NCBI GenBank assembly: GCA_023230925.1
Contig: JALNWK010000036.1
Location: forward strand, 1 to 30,580
Length of the DNA: 30,580 bases
DNA from: Limnochordia bacterium
GTDB taxonomy: Bacteria; Bacillota; Limnochordia; DUMW01
Reading direction: 5' to 3'
The notes under the pieces were generated by a model. It ran no database searches, was not told where the DNA came from, and saw only the letters and a list, made by a program, of their open reading frames with translations. Each line of letters opens with the position of its first letter. Within the stretch, counting starts at the first letter, position 1. Made by a program: the position numbers and the translations under genes. Shown piece after piece: positions 1 to 8,094 of this stretch.

Positions 1-127
1 AAATTCACATTAATCACCGGGATACTGCCATCATCTCTCACTTACTTTGACGGTATACCCCATCTGGAGCAGTCAACAAACTGGAAAATACCTTCTGTTT
101 CGGAGGCTTGCCTGATTCGGGTTTAAT

Positions 128-991
128 ATGATCGGTCGTACTCCAGCTAGTGTTAGGGTACTACAGCCCTTGCGTCAGGGAACAATGGCCGGTCATCGAA
201 TTTCCGAGCTGATCTTAAGATACTTGGTTGTACGGGTATGCGGACAACGACGTTTATTCCGACCCATCGCTTTTATATCAGTACCTCCAAAAATCACCAC
301 CGTGGAAGAGCGCGCGATTGCACAAGCTGCCTATAGTGCAGGGGCCAAGCAGGTGCATTTAGTTTCTGAGGCACTGCTCTCAGGCCTAGGTGCTGGTCTT
401 GACATCACCCAGCCTCGGGGTCATCTTGTTGTAAATATTGGAGCAGGTACTACCGATGTGGCCGTGCTTTCAATGCATAATGAGGTGGTTAGTGAATCGG
501 TAAGATTGGGTGGAGAAGATTTTACCCAGGCGATCATCCGCTATCTGCGAAGACAACGGAATCTGGTCGTTGGTGATCTGACAGCGGAGCAAGTCAAATT
601 GAAGGTTGCCTCAGTGGTCCCAACCGACGGACAAATGGAGGTCAAGGGACAAGATTATGTCTTGGGACTTCCCAAACTAGAAAGGGTATCAGCTTTGGAG
701 TTGCAGGGGGTTCTCCTTGAGTGTGTGGAGCCGATCATTGCTACTATTGTTCATGTCTTAGAGCAAACCCCACCGGAGTTATCTCGAGATATCTGGACCT
801 CAGGTATGGTGTTGACCGGTGGAGGCGCTCTCTTACACGGATTGGCTGAGGTTCTAGAGCAAGCGACTGGTGTCTTTGTTCAGGTGGCCCCGGATCCGTT
901 ACTATGTGTGATCAACGGAATGCAGATCCTGATGACCGCGGGACAGTATTCATCGGGGTATGCCATATCAAGCGATCACACCGCAGGATGA
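128..991 (+). CDS. MreB/Mbl-family actin-like protein, N-terminus missing
   Basis: This is a 287-residue product of the bacterial actin family that organises cell-wall synthesis. The family signature is clear from the first residue: MIGRTP, then TTVEERAI (hydrolysis-loop region), a phosphate-2 loop IGAGTTDVAV, the MVLTGGGALL adenosine loop and a C-terminal DPLLCV motif. Known MreB proteins have about 50 more residues before the MIGRTP segment, including the phosphate-1 loop (DLGTANT). Here an in-frame TGA lies at 113-115, and none of the three + frames of bases 1-127 shows that segment. The phosphate-2 loop is also altered (NIGAG where DIGGG is usual). It is therefore either a 5'-truncated, decaying gene or a very divergent paralogue. 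No convincing Shine-Dalgarno precedes the ATG. Family assignment is firm; activity is doubtful. Confidence 0.7.
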   Translation: MIGRTPASVRVLQPLRQGTMAGHRISELILRYLVVRVCGQRRLFRPIAFISVPPKITTVEERAIAQAAYSAGAKQVHLVSEALLSGLGAGLDITQPRGHLVVNIGAGTTDVAVLSMHNEVVSESVRLGGEDFTQAIIRYLRRQRNLVVGDLTAEQVKLKVASVVPTDGQMEVKGQDYVLGLPKLERVSALELQGVLLECVEPIIATIVHVLEQTPPELSRDIWTSGMVLTGGGALLHGLAEVLEQATGVFVQVAPDPLLCVINGMQILMTAGQYSSGYAISSDHTAG

Positions 992-1074
992 GCAATCTAA
1001 TTCCCTCCGTATTGTTCCCGAAACCCATGATGTTCAGCTCGAAAAGACATTCTTTATTGTTACGAGGAAATGAC

Positions 1075-1106
1075 ATTCATCCAACGACTTCAGTCGTTGG
1101 ATGAAT
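1075..1106. repeat. Perfect 15-bp inverted repeat with 2-nt centre
   Basis: Arms 1075-1089 (ATTCATCCAACGACT) and 1092-1106 (its exact reverse complement) flank TC. No T-run follows, so it is not a classical intrinsic terminator. It lies 84 bp after the mreB-like stop codon. It could be a REP-like element, a remnant end of a hairpin-ended IS (IS200/IS605 type), or a transcript 3'-end structure. No transposase is visible nearby. Confidence 0.75.
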
Positions 1107-1298
1107 TGCTAAAGGATAGGGGGTAACGAAGCGCTGCAGGCCAGGGGCGACAATGCTCCAAACTAGGTTCGGCCATGGCATTGCTTGGTTAAAGGTTCTT
1201 TTGCTTTTCGAAGCTCAGTGAGGTAAGGATCATAAGGGAGCCTGACGCATCAGGAATTGGCGTTTTACTGCGGATCAGAGGGTATAAGGTGTCTAGGA

Positions 1299-1333
1299 TC
1301 CCATCTCCTGCTTGAACCCATTCACAGATGGGA
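1299..1333 (+). promoter_or_regulatory. Inverted repeat overlapping the ribosome binding site of the S55 peptidase gene
   Basis: TCCCATCT (1299-1306) is exactly complementary to AGATGGGA (1326-1333), with a 19-nt loop. The 3' arm contains the GGGAG used as ribosome binding site for the ATG at 1343. In mRNA, pairing would hide that site and could lower or condition translation. Functional meaning is inferred only. Confidence 0.4.
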
Positions 1334-1342
1334 GTATGTTTA

Positions 1343-3061
1343 ATGAAGAAGGTGATTGACCAGATGCGTGTGCAGCAGATTAGGGTCAGCTTAGTTGTTG
1401 CGTTGTTCTTGGCATCATTAATTCTAGTTATTCCCTTTGGAATGGACGCCGAGCCCCTTCCTCGCCTCGGAAGTATGAGGACAGTGTTGAAAGGTACTCA
1501 AATTGAGGAATTTCCGGTGGAAATCCTCGGTACCTTCGGTGAGGAGGATCTTGTCCTGATTAAGGTCTCTGAAGAATTGGCCCGGCGGTGTGGGGGAATT
1601 GCCGAGGGAATGAGTGGAAGTCCGGTCTATGAGGATGGAGAACTCATTGGGGCTTTGAGTTATGCACTTAACGATAGCTCAAACCGATACGCCTTAGTGA
1701 CACCTATTGAGCGTATGCAAGAGATGCTAACACTACTTCCCACGAATGAATCGGTACAGCTCGATGAAAGTCAGCCGATAGAACCCATTATCTCTCCAAT
1801 GCTTACCTATGGGTATACATCTCGAGCTGTGGGATTGTTAGAAAGACGATTCCCATTAAGGAGTTTGGGTGCCCTAAGCCAGGTTCAACAAGAAGATGTA
1901 CCCGTTGGTGGTGCAATTGAGCCAGGTAGTGCCGTAGCGGTCCAGTTAGTCTATGGTGATGCACTAATACTGGCCGTTGGAACAATGACTTGGATCGACG
2001 ATGAGCGGTTTCTTGCCTTTGGACATCCTTTTTATCATGCGGGTGATGTTGCCTTAACGCTTAGCCAGGCTGTAGTAGTTGAAACCGTCGATGCAGAACC
2101 GTTACCCTTCAAGCTGGCCTATCCGGCTCAAAGGATTGGTACTGTGCTCCAGGATCGCAGCGCGGGGATCGCGGGTACCATTGGTACACCACCTAGTTAC
2201 ACTGAGGTGTGCCTTGATGTTGCGGATATGTCCACCGGGAAAAAGGGTCGGTCCATGTTTCATGTAGTTCAGGATGAAAACATGATCATTTATCTATTAG
2301 GTACTAGTGCTCTTTCCTTGGTTGATCGTGCATTGGACCGGGTGGGTAGCGGTACCGCAATGGTCGACTTTTCGATTGAGTCTTCGGGACTGGTGCAACC
2401 CCTAAAACGTAGCAACTTACACTGGAGCTCTGATATTGGGACCAGTGTGCTCGGGGAGCTTTTGGAAGCTGTTTCTATGCTTGTGGAGAATGAGTTTCGG
2501 GCGATACAACTCGAACGAATCACTGCTAACATAATTGTCTGGGACACCCGTCAGACCGCGGCGGTGGTACAAGCGAACGCTAAGGAAACGTACTATCATC
2601 CCGGTGATGAAGTAGAAGTAGAGATAATTGTAAGGCCCTATCGGGATAATGCGCAGAAGTACGAGGTGGTACTAGAGGTTCCAGAGGATTGGCCCCTAGG
2701 GTCTGCCACGCTGATGGTGGAATCGGGTAGTGATATGTATTACTACATGGACTACTTGGACCTTACTAAGGAGATTGATTGGCATGAGGCTGTGCGGACA
2801 GCATCAACTGAAGAAAAGCCAGCCGACGCCGATAATCTGGATCTTCTAATTAGCAAGTTTACCGATAGACTCAGGAATGATCAAATCCAGGTTACACTGC
2901 TTAATCTAGAGAATGAGGATACCGTTAAGCAAACGATTGACCTACCCTATGTCGCTACCGGTAGTGCCTTATGTGACATTGAGTTCATCCTTGAGGAGGA
3001 ATTGTCCCCCTTAGACGAGGAGCTCTTACAAACCCGACCAGAAGGGGAGGAAATTGTCTAA
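1343..3061 (+). CDS. SpoIVB-type peptidase S55 domain protein, envelope-located
   Basis: I place the start at ATG 1343 because GGGAG (1330-1334) lies 8 nt upstream; the ATG at 1328 has no such site. The product is 572 residues, with an N-terminal hydrophobic segment at about residues 13-32 acting as a signal or membrane anchor. Residues about 35-110 carry the GIAEGMSGSPVY segment that holds the S55 active-site serine. An AFGHPFYHAGD segment at about 225-235 supplies the likely catalytic histidine, followed by an FKLAYPAQRIGTVLQDR block. The remaining 300 residues form an acidic, beta-rich C-terminal part of unknown role. S55 domain proteins of this layout are known outside sporulation. Position 98 bp ahead of bamA suggests a job in outer-membrane or periplasmic protein processing (inference). 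It is not the sporulation SpoIVB itself: no N-terminal PDZ domain is recognisable. Confidence 0.85.
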   Translation: MKKVIDQMRVQQIRVSLVVALFLASLILVIPFGMDAEPLPRLGSMRTVLKGTQIEEFPVEILGTFGEEDLVLIKVSEELARRCGGIAEGMSGSPVYEDGELIGALSYALNDSSNRYALVTPIERMQEMLTLLPTNESVQLDESQPIEPIISPMLTYGYTSRAVGLLERRFPLRSLGALSQVQQEDVPVGGAIEPGSAVAVQLVYGDALILAVGTMTWIDDERFLAFGHPFYHAGDVALTLSQAVVVETVDAEPLPFKLAYPAQRIGTVLQDRSAGIAGTIGTPPSYTEVCLDVADMSTGKKGRSMFHVVQDENMIIYLLGTSALSLVDRALDRVGSGTAMVDFSIESSGLVQPLKRSNLHWSSDIGTSVLGELLEAVSMLVENEFRAIQLERITANIIVWDTRQTAAVVQANAKETYYHPGDEVEVEIIVRPYRDNAQKYEVVLEVPEDWPLGSATLMVESGSDMYYYMDYLDLTKEIDWHEAVRTASTEEKPADADNLDLLISKFTDRLRNDQIQVTLLNLENEDTVKQTIDLPYVATGSALCDIEFILEEELSPLDEELLQTRPEGEEIV

Positions 3062-3159
3062 CTCCGAGGGAAGGAATTACGCCGGGAAACGAGAATACAA
3101 GGAAGTAAGGTCACACCACCTATTTGTGATGTTGTTTGATTGCTGAAGGGGGCAACGAG

Positions 3160-4833
3160 GTGAAACGCATGAAACCAAAATGTATCATGATTACTATGTT
3201 GGCTTTCTTGCTTGTCCTAACTACTGCGGCAGTATCATTTGCTCAGGAGTCTGAACCTATCGTAAGAAAGATTACGATAACAGGGAATAAGCATGTTAGC
3301 ACGGAGTTCATTGAAAAATTAATTACCAATACTAAGATTGGTCAGCCTGCTAACCGAGACAAACTGACCAAAGACTTAGATAGTATTGCCCAATCAGGCC
3401 CCATCTACTACGTATCAGTAGACAGCAAAGTCTATGAGGATGGCATAGAATTGATTTTCGAGATTACCGAGAATCCGGTAATCGACAAGGTTCAGATCCT
3501 TGGCCTAACCCAATTGAAACCAGAGAAGGTGCGCCAGTTTATCACTCAAAAAGAGGGTGCCGTACTGGATTCGCGCCGTCTGGATAATGATATTTGGTTG
3601 GCGGTCAGAAAAGTAGAAGATGAATATGGTTACATTATTTGGCCCCAGGACCTGCAACTACAAGATGGTGTTCTTCAGATCACCTATAAGGAAATGGTAT
3701 ACGGGGACATTGTTATCGAGGGAAATGAGAAAACAAAGGAAAAGGTGATTCGACGAGAATTACAGATGCACCCGGGTGATGTCATAGACTATGAGCGACT
3801 AGGGCAAAGCCTAGGGAAAATTATGATGCTCGGTTTCTTCGAAGAGGTAGAGCCGATTTTTGAGGAATCAGATGATCCTAGTGTTGTGAACCTCAGGATC
3901 AAGGTTACTGAACGCCAGACTGGATTGGCTTCTTTTGGAGCAGGATATAGCAAGGTTGATGGTTTGGTAGGGCTTATCCAGATTACGGACGGTAACTTCC
4001 GGGGTAGTGGTAATAAACTAGATGTGAAGTGGGAATTTGGTAAAACTAAAAGTTCCTATGACCTAGGTCTTGACTTTCCGTATCTAGGCGATACTCCCGC
4101 ATCTTTTGGATTAAATGCATACAATCGCTCGGTAACCCGTGTCATCGATGGTGTATCAGTTGATGATCATCGCTTGGGGGGCGGAATTAGTCTTGGTCGA
4201 CGTCTTGGTCTGTTTAGCCAAGCCTTTATGCGGGTAAAAATAGAGGATATTGATGTGGTCAGCGAAGACGACGCGCTAAATGAGACTAATAAGCTGCGTA
4301 GTCTGGCCTTCGTTGCCCAGACCGATTCCCGGAACCATCCTTTCTTCCCAAGTCAAGGATGGATGGGTTATGTTAGTGCGGAGATGGCCGGTTCCTTTAT
4401 GGGCGGCGATCTGAATTTTACCACTTACCGAGGCAGCGCGAGCAAGTACCTGCAGATCGGACAGACCAATAAGCATACCGTTGCCCTGCGTTTGGAGGCT
4501 GGTATACAGACAGGTGATGTACCTACCTACGAGCGGTTCTATGTGGGTGGTACTGAGTCCGTAAGAGGTTATGACTATGGTCAGTTTAAAGGTGAGAAAA
4601 TGGCTGTTGCCAATGCTGAGTACCGTCTAAAGCTGACAGACTCAATCCAGGGTATCGCCTTTGTGGATTTGGGGAATGCCTGGGATAAAGAACAGGCGGT
4701 TTCGTTGAAAGACCTGAAACTAGGTTATGGTGTTGGTGTACGCATTGATACCCCCATCGGAGTGATGGGTCTTGGCTATGGTATCGGTGAAGATGGTGGA
4801 AAAACGTATTTCACCATAGGTCAATCATTCTAA
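3160..4833 (+). CDS. bamA: Outer membrane protein assembly factor BamA
   Basis: Central subunit of the machinery that folds beta-barrel proteins into the outer membrane. GTG 3160 is chosen as start because AAGGGGG (3146-3152) is 7 nt upstream; a TTG at 3136 would add eight residues before that site. The product is 557 residues: a signal peptide (cleavage near VSFA/QES, residue ~28), three POTRA domains (about 33-105, 106-179, 180-251, each with the IxGN/ILGL-type start) and a 16-strand-type barrel from about 252. The barrel includes the VRGY motif of the conserved loop (about 468-471) and ends in phenylalanine, the usual beta-signal. Three POTRAs is fewer than the five of E. coli BamA. It is followed by ompH and lpxD, a known order in diderm bacteria. 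Confidence 0.95.
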   Translation: MKRMKPKCIMITMLAFLLVLTTAAVSFAQESEPIVRKITITGNKHVSTEFIEKLITNTKIGQPANRDKLTKDLDSIAQSGPIYYVSVDSKVYEDGIELIFEITENPVIDKVQILGLTQLKPEKVRQFITQKEGAVLDSRRLDNDIWLAVRKVEDEYGYIIWPQDLQLQDGVLQITYKEMVYGDIVIEGNEKTKEKVIRRELQMHPGDVIDYERLGQSLGKIMMLGFFEEVEPIFEESDDPSVVNLRIKVTERQTGLASFGAGYSKVDGLVGLIQITDGNFRGSGNKLDVKWEFGKTKSSYDLGLDFPYLGDTPASFGLNAYNRSVTRVIDGVSVDDHRLGGGISLGRRLGLFSQAFMRVKIEDIDVVSEDDALNETNKLRSLAFVAQTDSRNHPFFPSQGWMGYVSAEMAGSFMGGDLNFTTYRGSASKYLQIGQTNKHTVALRLEAGIQTGDVPTYERFYVGGTESVRGYDYGQFKGEKMAVANAEYRLKLTDSIQGIAFVDLGNAWDKEQAVSLKDLKLGYGVGVRIDTPIGVMGLGYGIGEDGGKTYFTIGQSF

Positions 4834-4842
4834 CGTTCAATA

Positions 4843-4864
4843 GCAGGCGCACAGATGCGCCCGC
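4843..4864 (+). other. Intercistronic GC-rich stem-loop between bamA and ompH
   Basis: Arms 4843-4850 (GCAGGCGC) and 4857-4864 (GCGCCCGC) pair with one mismatch around a 6-nt loop. No T-run follows, and the ompH Shine-Dalgarno starts 10 nt later. It may stabilise or trim the upstream message, giving unequal levels of BamA and OmpH; an attenuator is also possible. Confidence 0.5.
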
Positions 4865-4886
4865 TTAAGATATTAAGGAGATGCAT

Positions 4887-5408
4887 ATGAAAACGCGACA
4901 TAAGAACTATGTAATCGTTACAGCAGTTTTGGCACTAATGGTTGGTCTAGTAATGGCAGCGGGACAGCGGGGTGTCCTGCGGGCAACTCAGCAAAGCACC
5001 ATAGGTTATGTAGATGTGGAGTATCTATACTTTGCCTATCTCCAGCCAGCAATTGGACAGCGATTGGTTGACGCGGGCTTAGACGAGACGCTCCAGACTG
5101 AATTGGAGAAGTTTCAGGTTGAACTAGATAAGGAATTAGCTGAGCTTGAAAAAGATCAAGGTTTATCTGAGACCGCTAGACTTCGCTTAGCCCAGGCAAT
5201 TCAGGCGGAGTATCAGCAGCAACTAGATGCTAACCAGCGTGCCATGTGTGCTGAGGTTGAGGAAAAGGCCTATGGTGAACTGATCGAGGCAATTCATCAG
5301 GTGGCAGTTAACGAGAAAGTAGATTTGGTCCTTAACGGCCAGATTGTGTTAGTGGGTGGAGTTGATCTTACCCAGCAGGTCCTGAACGAGTTAGGCATTG
5401 GTCAGTAA
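4887..5408 (+). CDS. OmpH/Skp-family periplasmic chaperone
   Basis: Holds unfolded outer-membrane proteins in the periplasm. ATG 4887 is preferred over ATG 4881 because AAGGAG occupies 4875-4880, leaving 6 nt to 4887 and none to 4881. The 173-residue product has a basic N-terminus and one hydrophobic segment (about 7-25) as signal peptide or anchor. The family opening IGYVDVEYLY follows, then a long heptad-rich helix (about 65-130, rich in E, K, L, Q) typical of Skp tentacles. It closes with a VDLVLNGQIVLVGGVDLT block that matches the family C-terminus. Size is normal for the family. It sits directly between bamA and lpxD. Confidence 0.9.
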   Translation: MKTRHKNYVIVTAVLALMVGLVMAAGQRGVLRATQQSTIGYVDVEYLYFAYLQPAIGQRLVDAGLDETLQTELEKFQVELDKELAELEKDQGLSETARLRLAQAIQAEYQQQLDANQRAMCAEVEEKAYGELIEAIHQVAVNEKVDLVLNGQIVLVGGVDLTQQVLNELGIGQ

Positions 5409-5462
5409 TCGAGTATTTGGATTTCAGTGTTTGGAACTTGACTATGGCGGAGGTGAGCACCA

Positions 5463-6491
5463 ATGGGCAAGGGGTATAGTCTAGGTGAGCTTGCTCAGCT
5501 GGTGTCTGGAACCTTATGTGGTGATCCTAGCCTACACATTGCTGGTATTAAGGGTTACCAAAATGCTGGACCGGAGGATATTACCTTTGCCGCCGATGCT
5601 AGAATGTTGGTCAAAGTTATTGACTCCCGTGCAAGGGCTTTAGTGATTCCCGCAGACTGTGAGGCGGAAAAACCACACATCAAGGTGGGTAACCCGAGGC
5701 TTGCATTTGCGAAGCTTCTTCATGCCTTTGCGCCCAAGTATGATCGAACCCTCGGGACCCATCCTACAGCGGTGTTAGGCCCAGGAGTGGAACTTGGAGC
5801 AGGATGTAGTATCGGCGCCCATGCGGTCATTGAAGCAGGGGCAAGGCTTGGGGATAACGTCATGATTTACCCCGGCGTATATATTGGCCCTGATGTGCAG
5901 ATCGGTGATGATTGTGTTATTTATGCTAACGCAGTTGTTGAAACGGGGTGCATTTTGGGCACAAGGGTGTTCATTCATGCGGGAACGGTAATCGGTAGCG
6001 ATGGGTTTGGTTACGTATCGGATCAGTCGGGGCATGTTAAGGTTCCTCAAATAGGTAATGTTGTTATCGGTGATGATGTGGAAATCGGAGCAAATGTGAC
6101 TATTGATCGGGCTACCTGTGATAGTACAGTGATCGGGCGGGGAACGAAGATCGACAATCTAGTCCAAATAGGGCACAATGTCGAGGTTGGGGAGAACTGC
6201 TTGATTGTTGCTATGGCCGGAGTATCCGGAAGCAGTGTGATTGGGGATGGTTCGATCATTGCCGGGCAAGCCGGTGTGGTCGGGCATCTACGTATTGGTC
6301 CTGGAAGTCGTGTCTTAGCGCGAGGCATGGTTACCAATGATCTACCCCCTGGCTCGGTTGTATCAGGGGCCCCAGCCCGTGCCCATCAAGAAGAACTACG
6401 CATCAAAGCCGCTAGTCGCAGATTGCCAGAGCTGGCAACGACAATAAGAGACCTTAAGCGTCGGCTTGAAGAGATTGAGAAGACACTGTAA
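5463..6491 (+). CDS. lpxD: UDP-3-O-(3-hydroxyacyl)glucosamine N-acyltransferase LpxD
   Basis: Third step of lipid A synthesis: N-acylation of UDP-3-O-acyl-glucosamine, in the cytosol. Full length (342 residues; E. coli LpxD is 341) with a good site GCGGAGGTGAG before ATG 5463. Residues 1-95 form the uridine-binding domain (YSLGELAQLVSGTLCGD start, DITFAAD). About 100-300 is the left-handed beta-helix of hexapeptide repeats. His238 in VQIGHNVEVG corresponds to the catalytic His239 of the E. coli enzyme. The tail (about 305-342) is a charged helix. Neither lpxA, lpxC, fabZ nor lpxB is in the window, so the rest of the pathway must lie elsewhere. Its presence is strong evidence that the organism makes LPS. 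Confidence 0.95.
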   Translation: MGKGYSLGELAQLVSGTLCGDPSLHIAGIKGYQNAGPEDITFAADARMLVKVIDSRARALVIPADCEAEKPHIKVGNPRLAFAKLLHAFAPKYDRTLGTHPTAVLGPGVELGAGCSIGAHAVIEAGARLGDNVMIYPGVYIGPDVQIGDDCVIYANAVVETGCILGTRVFIHAGTVIGSDGFGYVSDQSGHVKVPQIGNVVIGDDVEIGANVTIDRATCDSTVIGRGTKIDNLVQIGHNVEVGENCLIVAMAGVSGSSVIGDGSIIAGQAGVVGHLRIGPGSRVLARGMVTNDLPPGSVVSGAPARAHQEELRIKAASRRLPELATTIRDLKRRLEEIEKTL

Positions 6492-6521
6492 TAGCGGCAG
6501 GTTTACAGAGGAGAGGATAGT

Positions 6522-7142
6522 TTGCTACGAAGAAATTCAATCATTGGCGTGTTCCTAGCTTTTGTGATTGTTATATTTACTACGGTAACTTCTGCAAGTG
6601 GTGTGCTAGTCAACGTACCCACCGCAGACCTAACGAAGGACGGGCGATTGACCTTCGGATTTAGGGATATTGGGAAGGTTGGGATCGCAGAGGTATCTTG
6701 GGGAGTATCCCCTGATGTGGCTGCTGCGGTGTCTATTATCAAGAAAGGAGCCAATCCCGAGACGTTCAATGCGGGCGTGAAAGTAAAGCTTGTGGGAGAA
6801 GCACAGGAATACCCCGCCTTGAGTTTTGGCCTAAGCCGGGAGAGCATGTACTTGGTTGCGAGTAAGTCCTTAGGCCTTCGAGCCCCAAGAATTCATGCAG
6901 GGATTGGGCAAGGACGTGTCAACGGTGTATTTGCAGGACTGTCCTACGTAGTTAACCCGGTTACTATCTCTTCGGGAGATAAGTCCTTATCTGTTCCGGT
7001 AGCGATGGTCATGGGGGAATATGATGGGAGAAGCTTGAATGCCGGAGTGAGGCTTGTGTTTTCCCCTCGCTTTGATCTAGACGTGTATCTAGTTGGTATG
7101 GAGGAACTAGGCTGGGGTTTGAAGTTCAACACTCAGTTCTAA
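6522..7142 (+). CDS. Predicted outer-membrane beta-barrel protein, YjbH-like
   Basis: Starts at TTG 6522 behind AGAGGAGAGGA (6507-6517); 206 residues. A signal peptide (about 1-25, ending TSASG) leads into a segment VLVNVPTADLTKDGRLTFGF. This recalls the opening of YjbH and related exopolysaccharide-linked barrel proteins (NVPTAD, then strand). Alternating hydrophobic strands with many glycines continue to the end (VKVKLVG, SFGLSRESMYLVASKSLG, HAGIGQGRVNGVFAGLSY, NAGVRLVF), and the last residue is Phe, as in outer-membrane barrels. At about 180 mature residues it would make only 8-10 strands, far smaller than E. coli YjbH. It lies 30 bp after lpxD and 25 bp before a second barrel gene. Function unknown; family match is by eye. 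Confidence 0.65.
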   Translation: MLRRNSIIGVFLAFVIVIFTTVTSASGVLVNVPTADLTKDGRLTFGFRDIGKVGIAEVSWGVSPDVAAAVSIIKKGANPETFNAGVKVKLVGEAQEYPALSFGLSRESMYLVASKSLGLRAPRIHAGIGQGRVNGVFAGLSYVVNPVTISSGDKSLSVPVAMVMGEYDGRSLNAGVRLVFSPRFDLDVYLVGMEELGWGLKFNTQF

Positions 7143-7167
7143 CTAGATGGAAAGGAGTTGGCCTGGA

Positions 7168-7938
7168 TTGCGCAGGACATTGGTTGTGGGGCTTACATGT
7201 GTTGTTGTCATTTTAATGACTGGCGCGGGCATGGCTGTTCGTCCACAGAACCCAGCCCATATTATGGAAGTTAAGGACAAAACGCTCAGAGCTTCTTATG
7301 TAGGCGCTGCCGATGTCTGCTACCAGGCTGGCTTCTTTCAGCCCGCTGGGGAGCGATACGTGAGCGGGTTTGGCATGTTGCGAAGCTTGAAGCTAGTTCG
7401 TGATATAGAAGACGATCTTGATCATGAGGAGATTATGTTCCACTTGGCATACCAAAAGGCGACCCAACTGACGGATCAATTGGCACTGGGGATCAACCTT
7501 AGTTACAAAAACCGTTGGCTTGACCAACGACAATTGTCTAGTCTATGGGGAATTGATGTGGGAGGGACCTTAGCTGTTGAACCGGATGCCGCCTTAGGTA
7601 TTACCATAGAAAACATTGTAGTATTTGGTGAGGTCTCCCAAAGACCTCTTCTGGTAGGTGTTGAATGGACACAGTTGTTGTCGGAACGGGTGTATGTGAC
7701 CCTAGGGGTAACGGATCTGCTAAACCGGCAGAAGGAGAAGAATTTGTGGGGTGAACTAGAGTGGAGTCTGGCCCCAAGCCTTAAACTAAGGACCGGAGGA
7801 ATGCACGGTTTGATTATTCCAAGGAATGGCTACGATGTATCCCTTCTTGCCGATCTTGGGAAATGGGATCTTGGCCTAGGGTATATCCATGATGGCAAGG
7901 AAGCGGGTTTAATGGTCGAATTCGGGATGCCGTTTTAG
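7168..7938 (+). CDS. Predicted outer-membrane beta-barrel protein, PorV/TraF-like
   Basis: TTG 7168 is taken as start because AAGGAG (7151-7156) precedes it by 11 nt; ATG 7147 lies upstream of that site and has none of its own. The 256-residue product begins MRRTLVVGLTCVVV, a clean signal peptide ending near TGAGMA. After it comes a run of about ten amphipathic strands with the rhythm of PorV/TraF-type barrels. Examples are LALGINLSY, WGIDVGGTLAVEPDAALGITIENI, LLVGVEWTQLL, VYVTLGVTDLL, LKLRTGGMHG, WDLGLGYIHDG and final LMVEFGMPF, ending in Phe. It follows the YjbH-like gene with a 25-bp gap, so both are probably co-translated from one message. No enzyme motif is visible; a structural or transport role at the outer membrane is an inference. 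Confidence 0.6.
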   Translation: MRRTLVVGLTCVVVILMTGAGMAVRPQNPAHIMEVKDKTLRASYVGAADVCYQAGFFQPAGERYVSGFGMLRSLKLVRDIEDDLDHEEIMFHLAYQKATQLTDQLALGINLSYKNRWLDQRQLSSLWGIDVGGTLAVEPDAALGITIENIVVFGEVSQRPLLVGVEWTQLLSERVYVTLGVTDLLNRQKEKNLWGELEWSLAPSLKLRTGGMHGLIIPRNGYDVSLLADLGKWDLGLGYIHDGKEAGLMVEFGMPF

Positions 7939-8094
7939 GAGAAGCCGTGGGTGATCGCTTTTGGTCCTACGCCATACTTGCATGGAAGAATTCGAAATAT
8001 TAGGGTATAGTCATACTAGAGTCAGTGATCAGCCTTGCATTTGTGGGACGGTTGTAAGGACCTTCATGTTGGTCATTAGAGGGGAAATAGAAAG

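Larger units (their letters stand above)
992..1342 (+). other. Gene-free spacer between mreB-like gene and S55 peptidase gene
   Basis: About 350 bp without a supportable gene. It contains a 15-bp perfect inverted repeat (1075-1106), a short CCTGA/TCAGG hairpin (1241-1254), and an 8-bp inverted repeat whose 3' arm covers the ribosome binding site of the next gene (1299-1333). I see no convincing sigma-A promoter; TTGGCG at 1257 and TATAAG at 1283 are 20 bp apart, which is too long. Confidence 0.6.

Noticed and set aside
904..1104. 66-codon open frame running from the end of the mreB-like gene through the inverted repeat
   Set aside because: Overlaps the longer gene in another frame, has no binding site, and its end merely reads through the palindrome.
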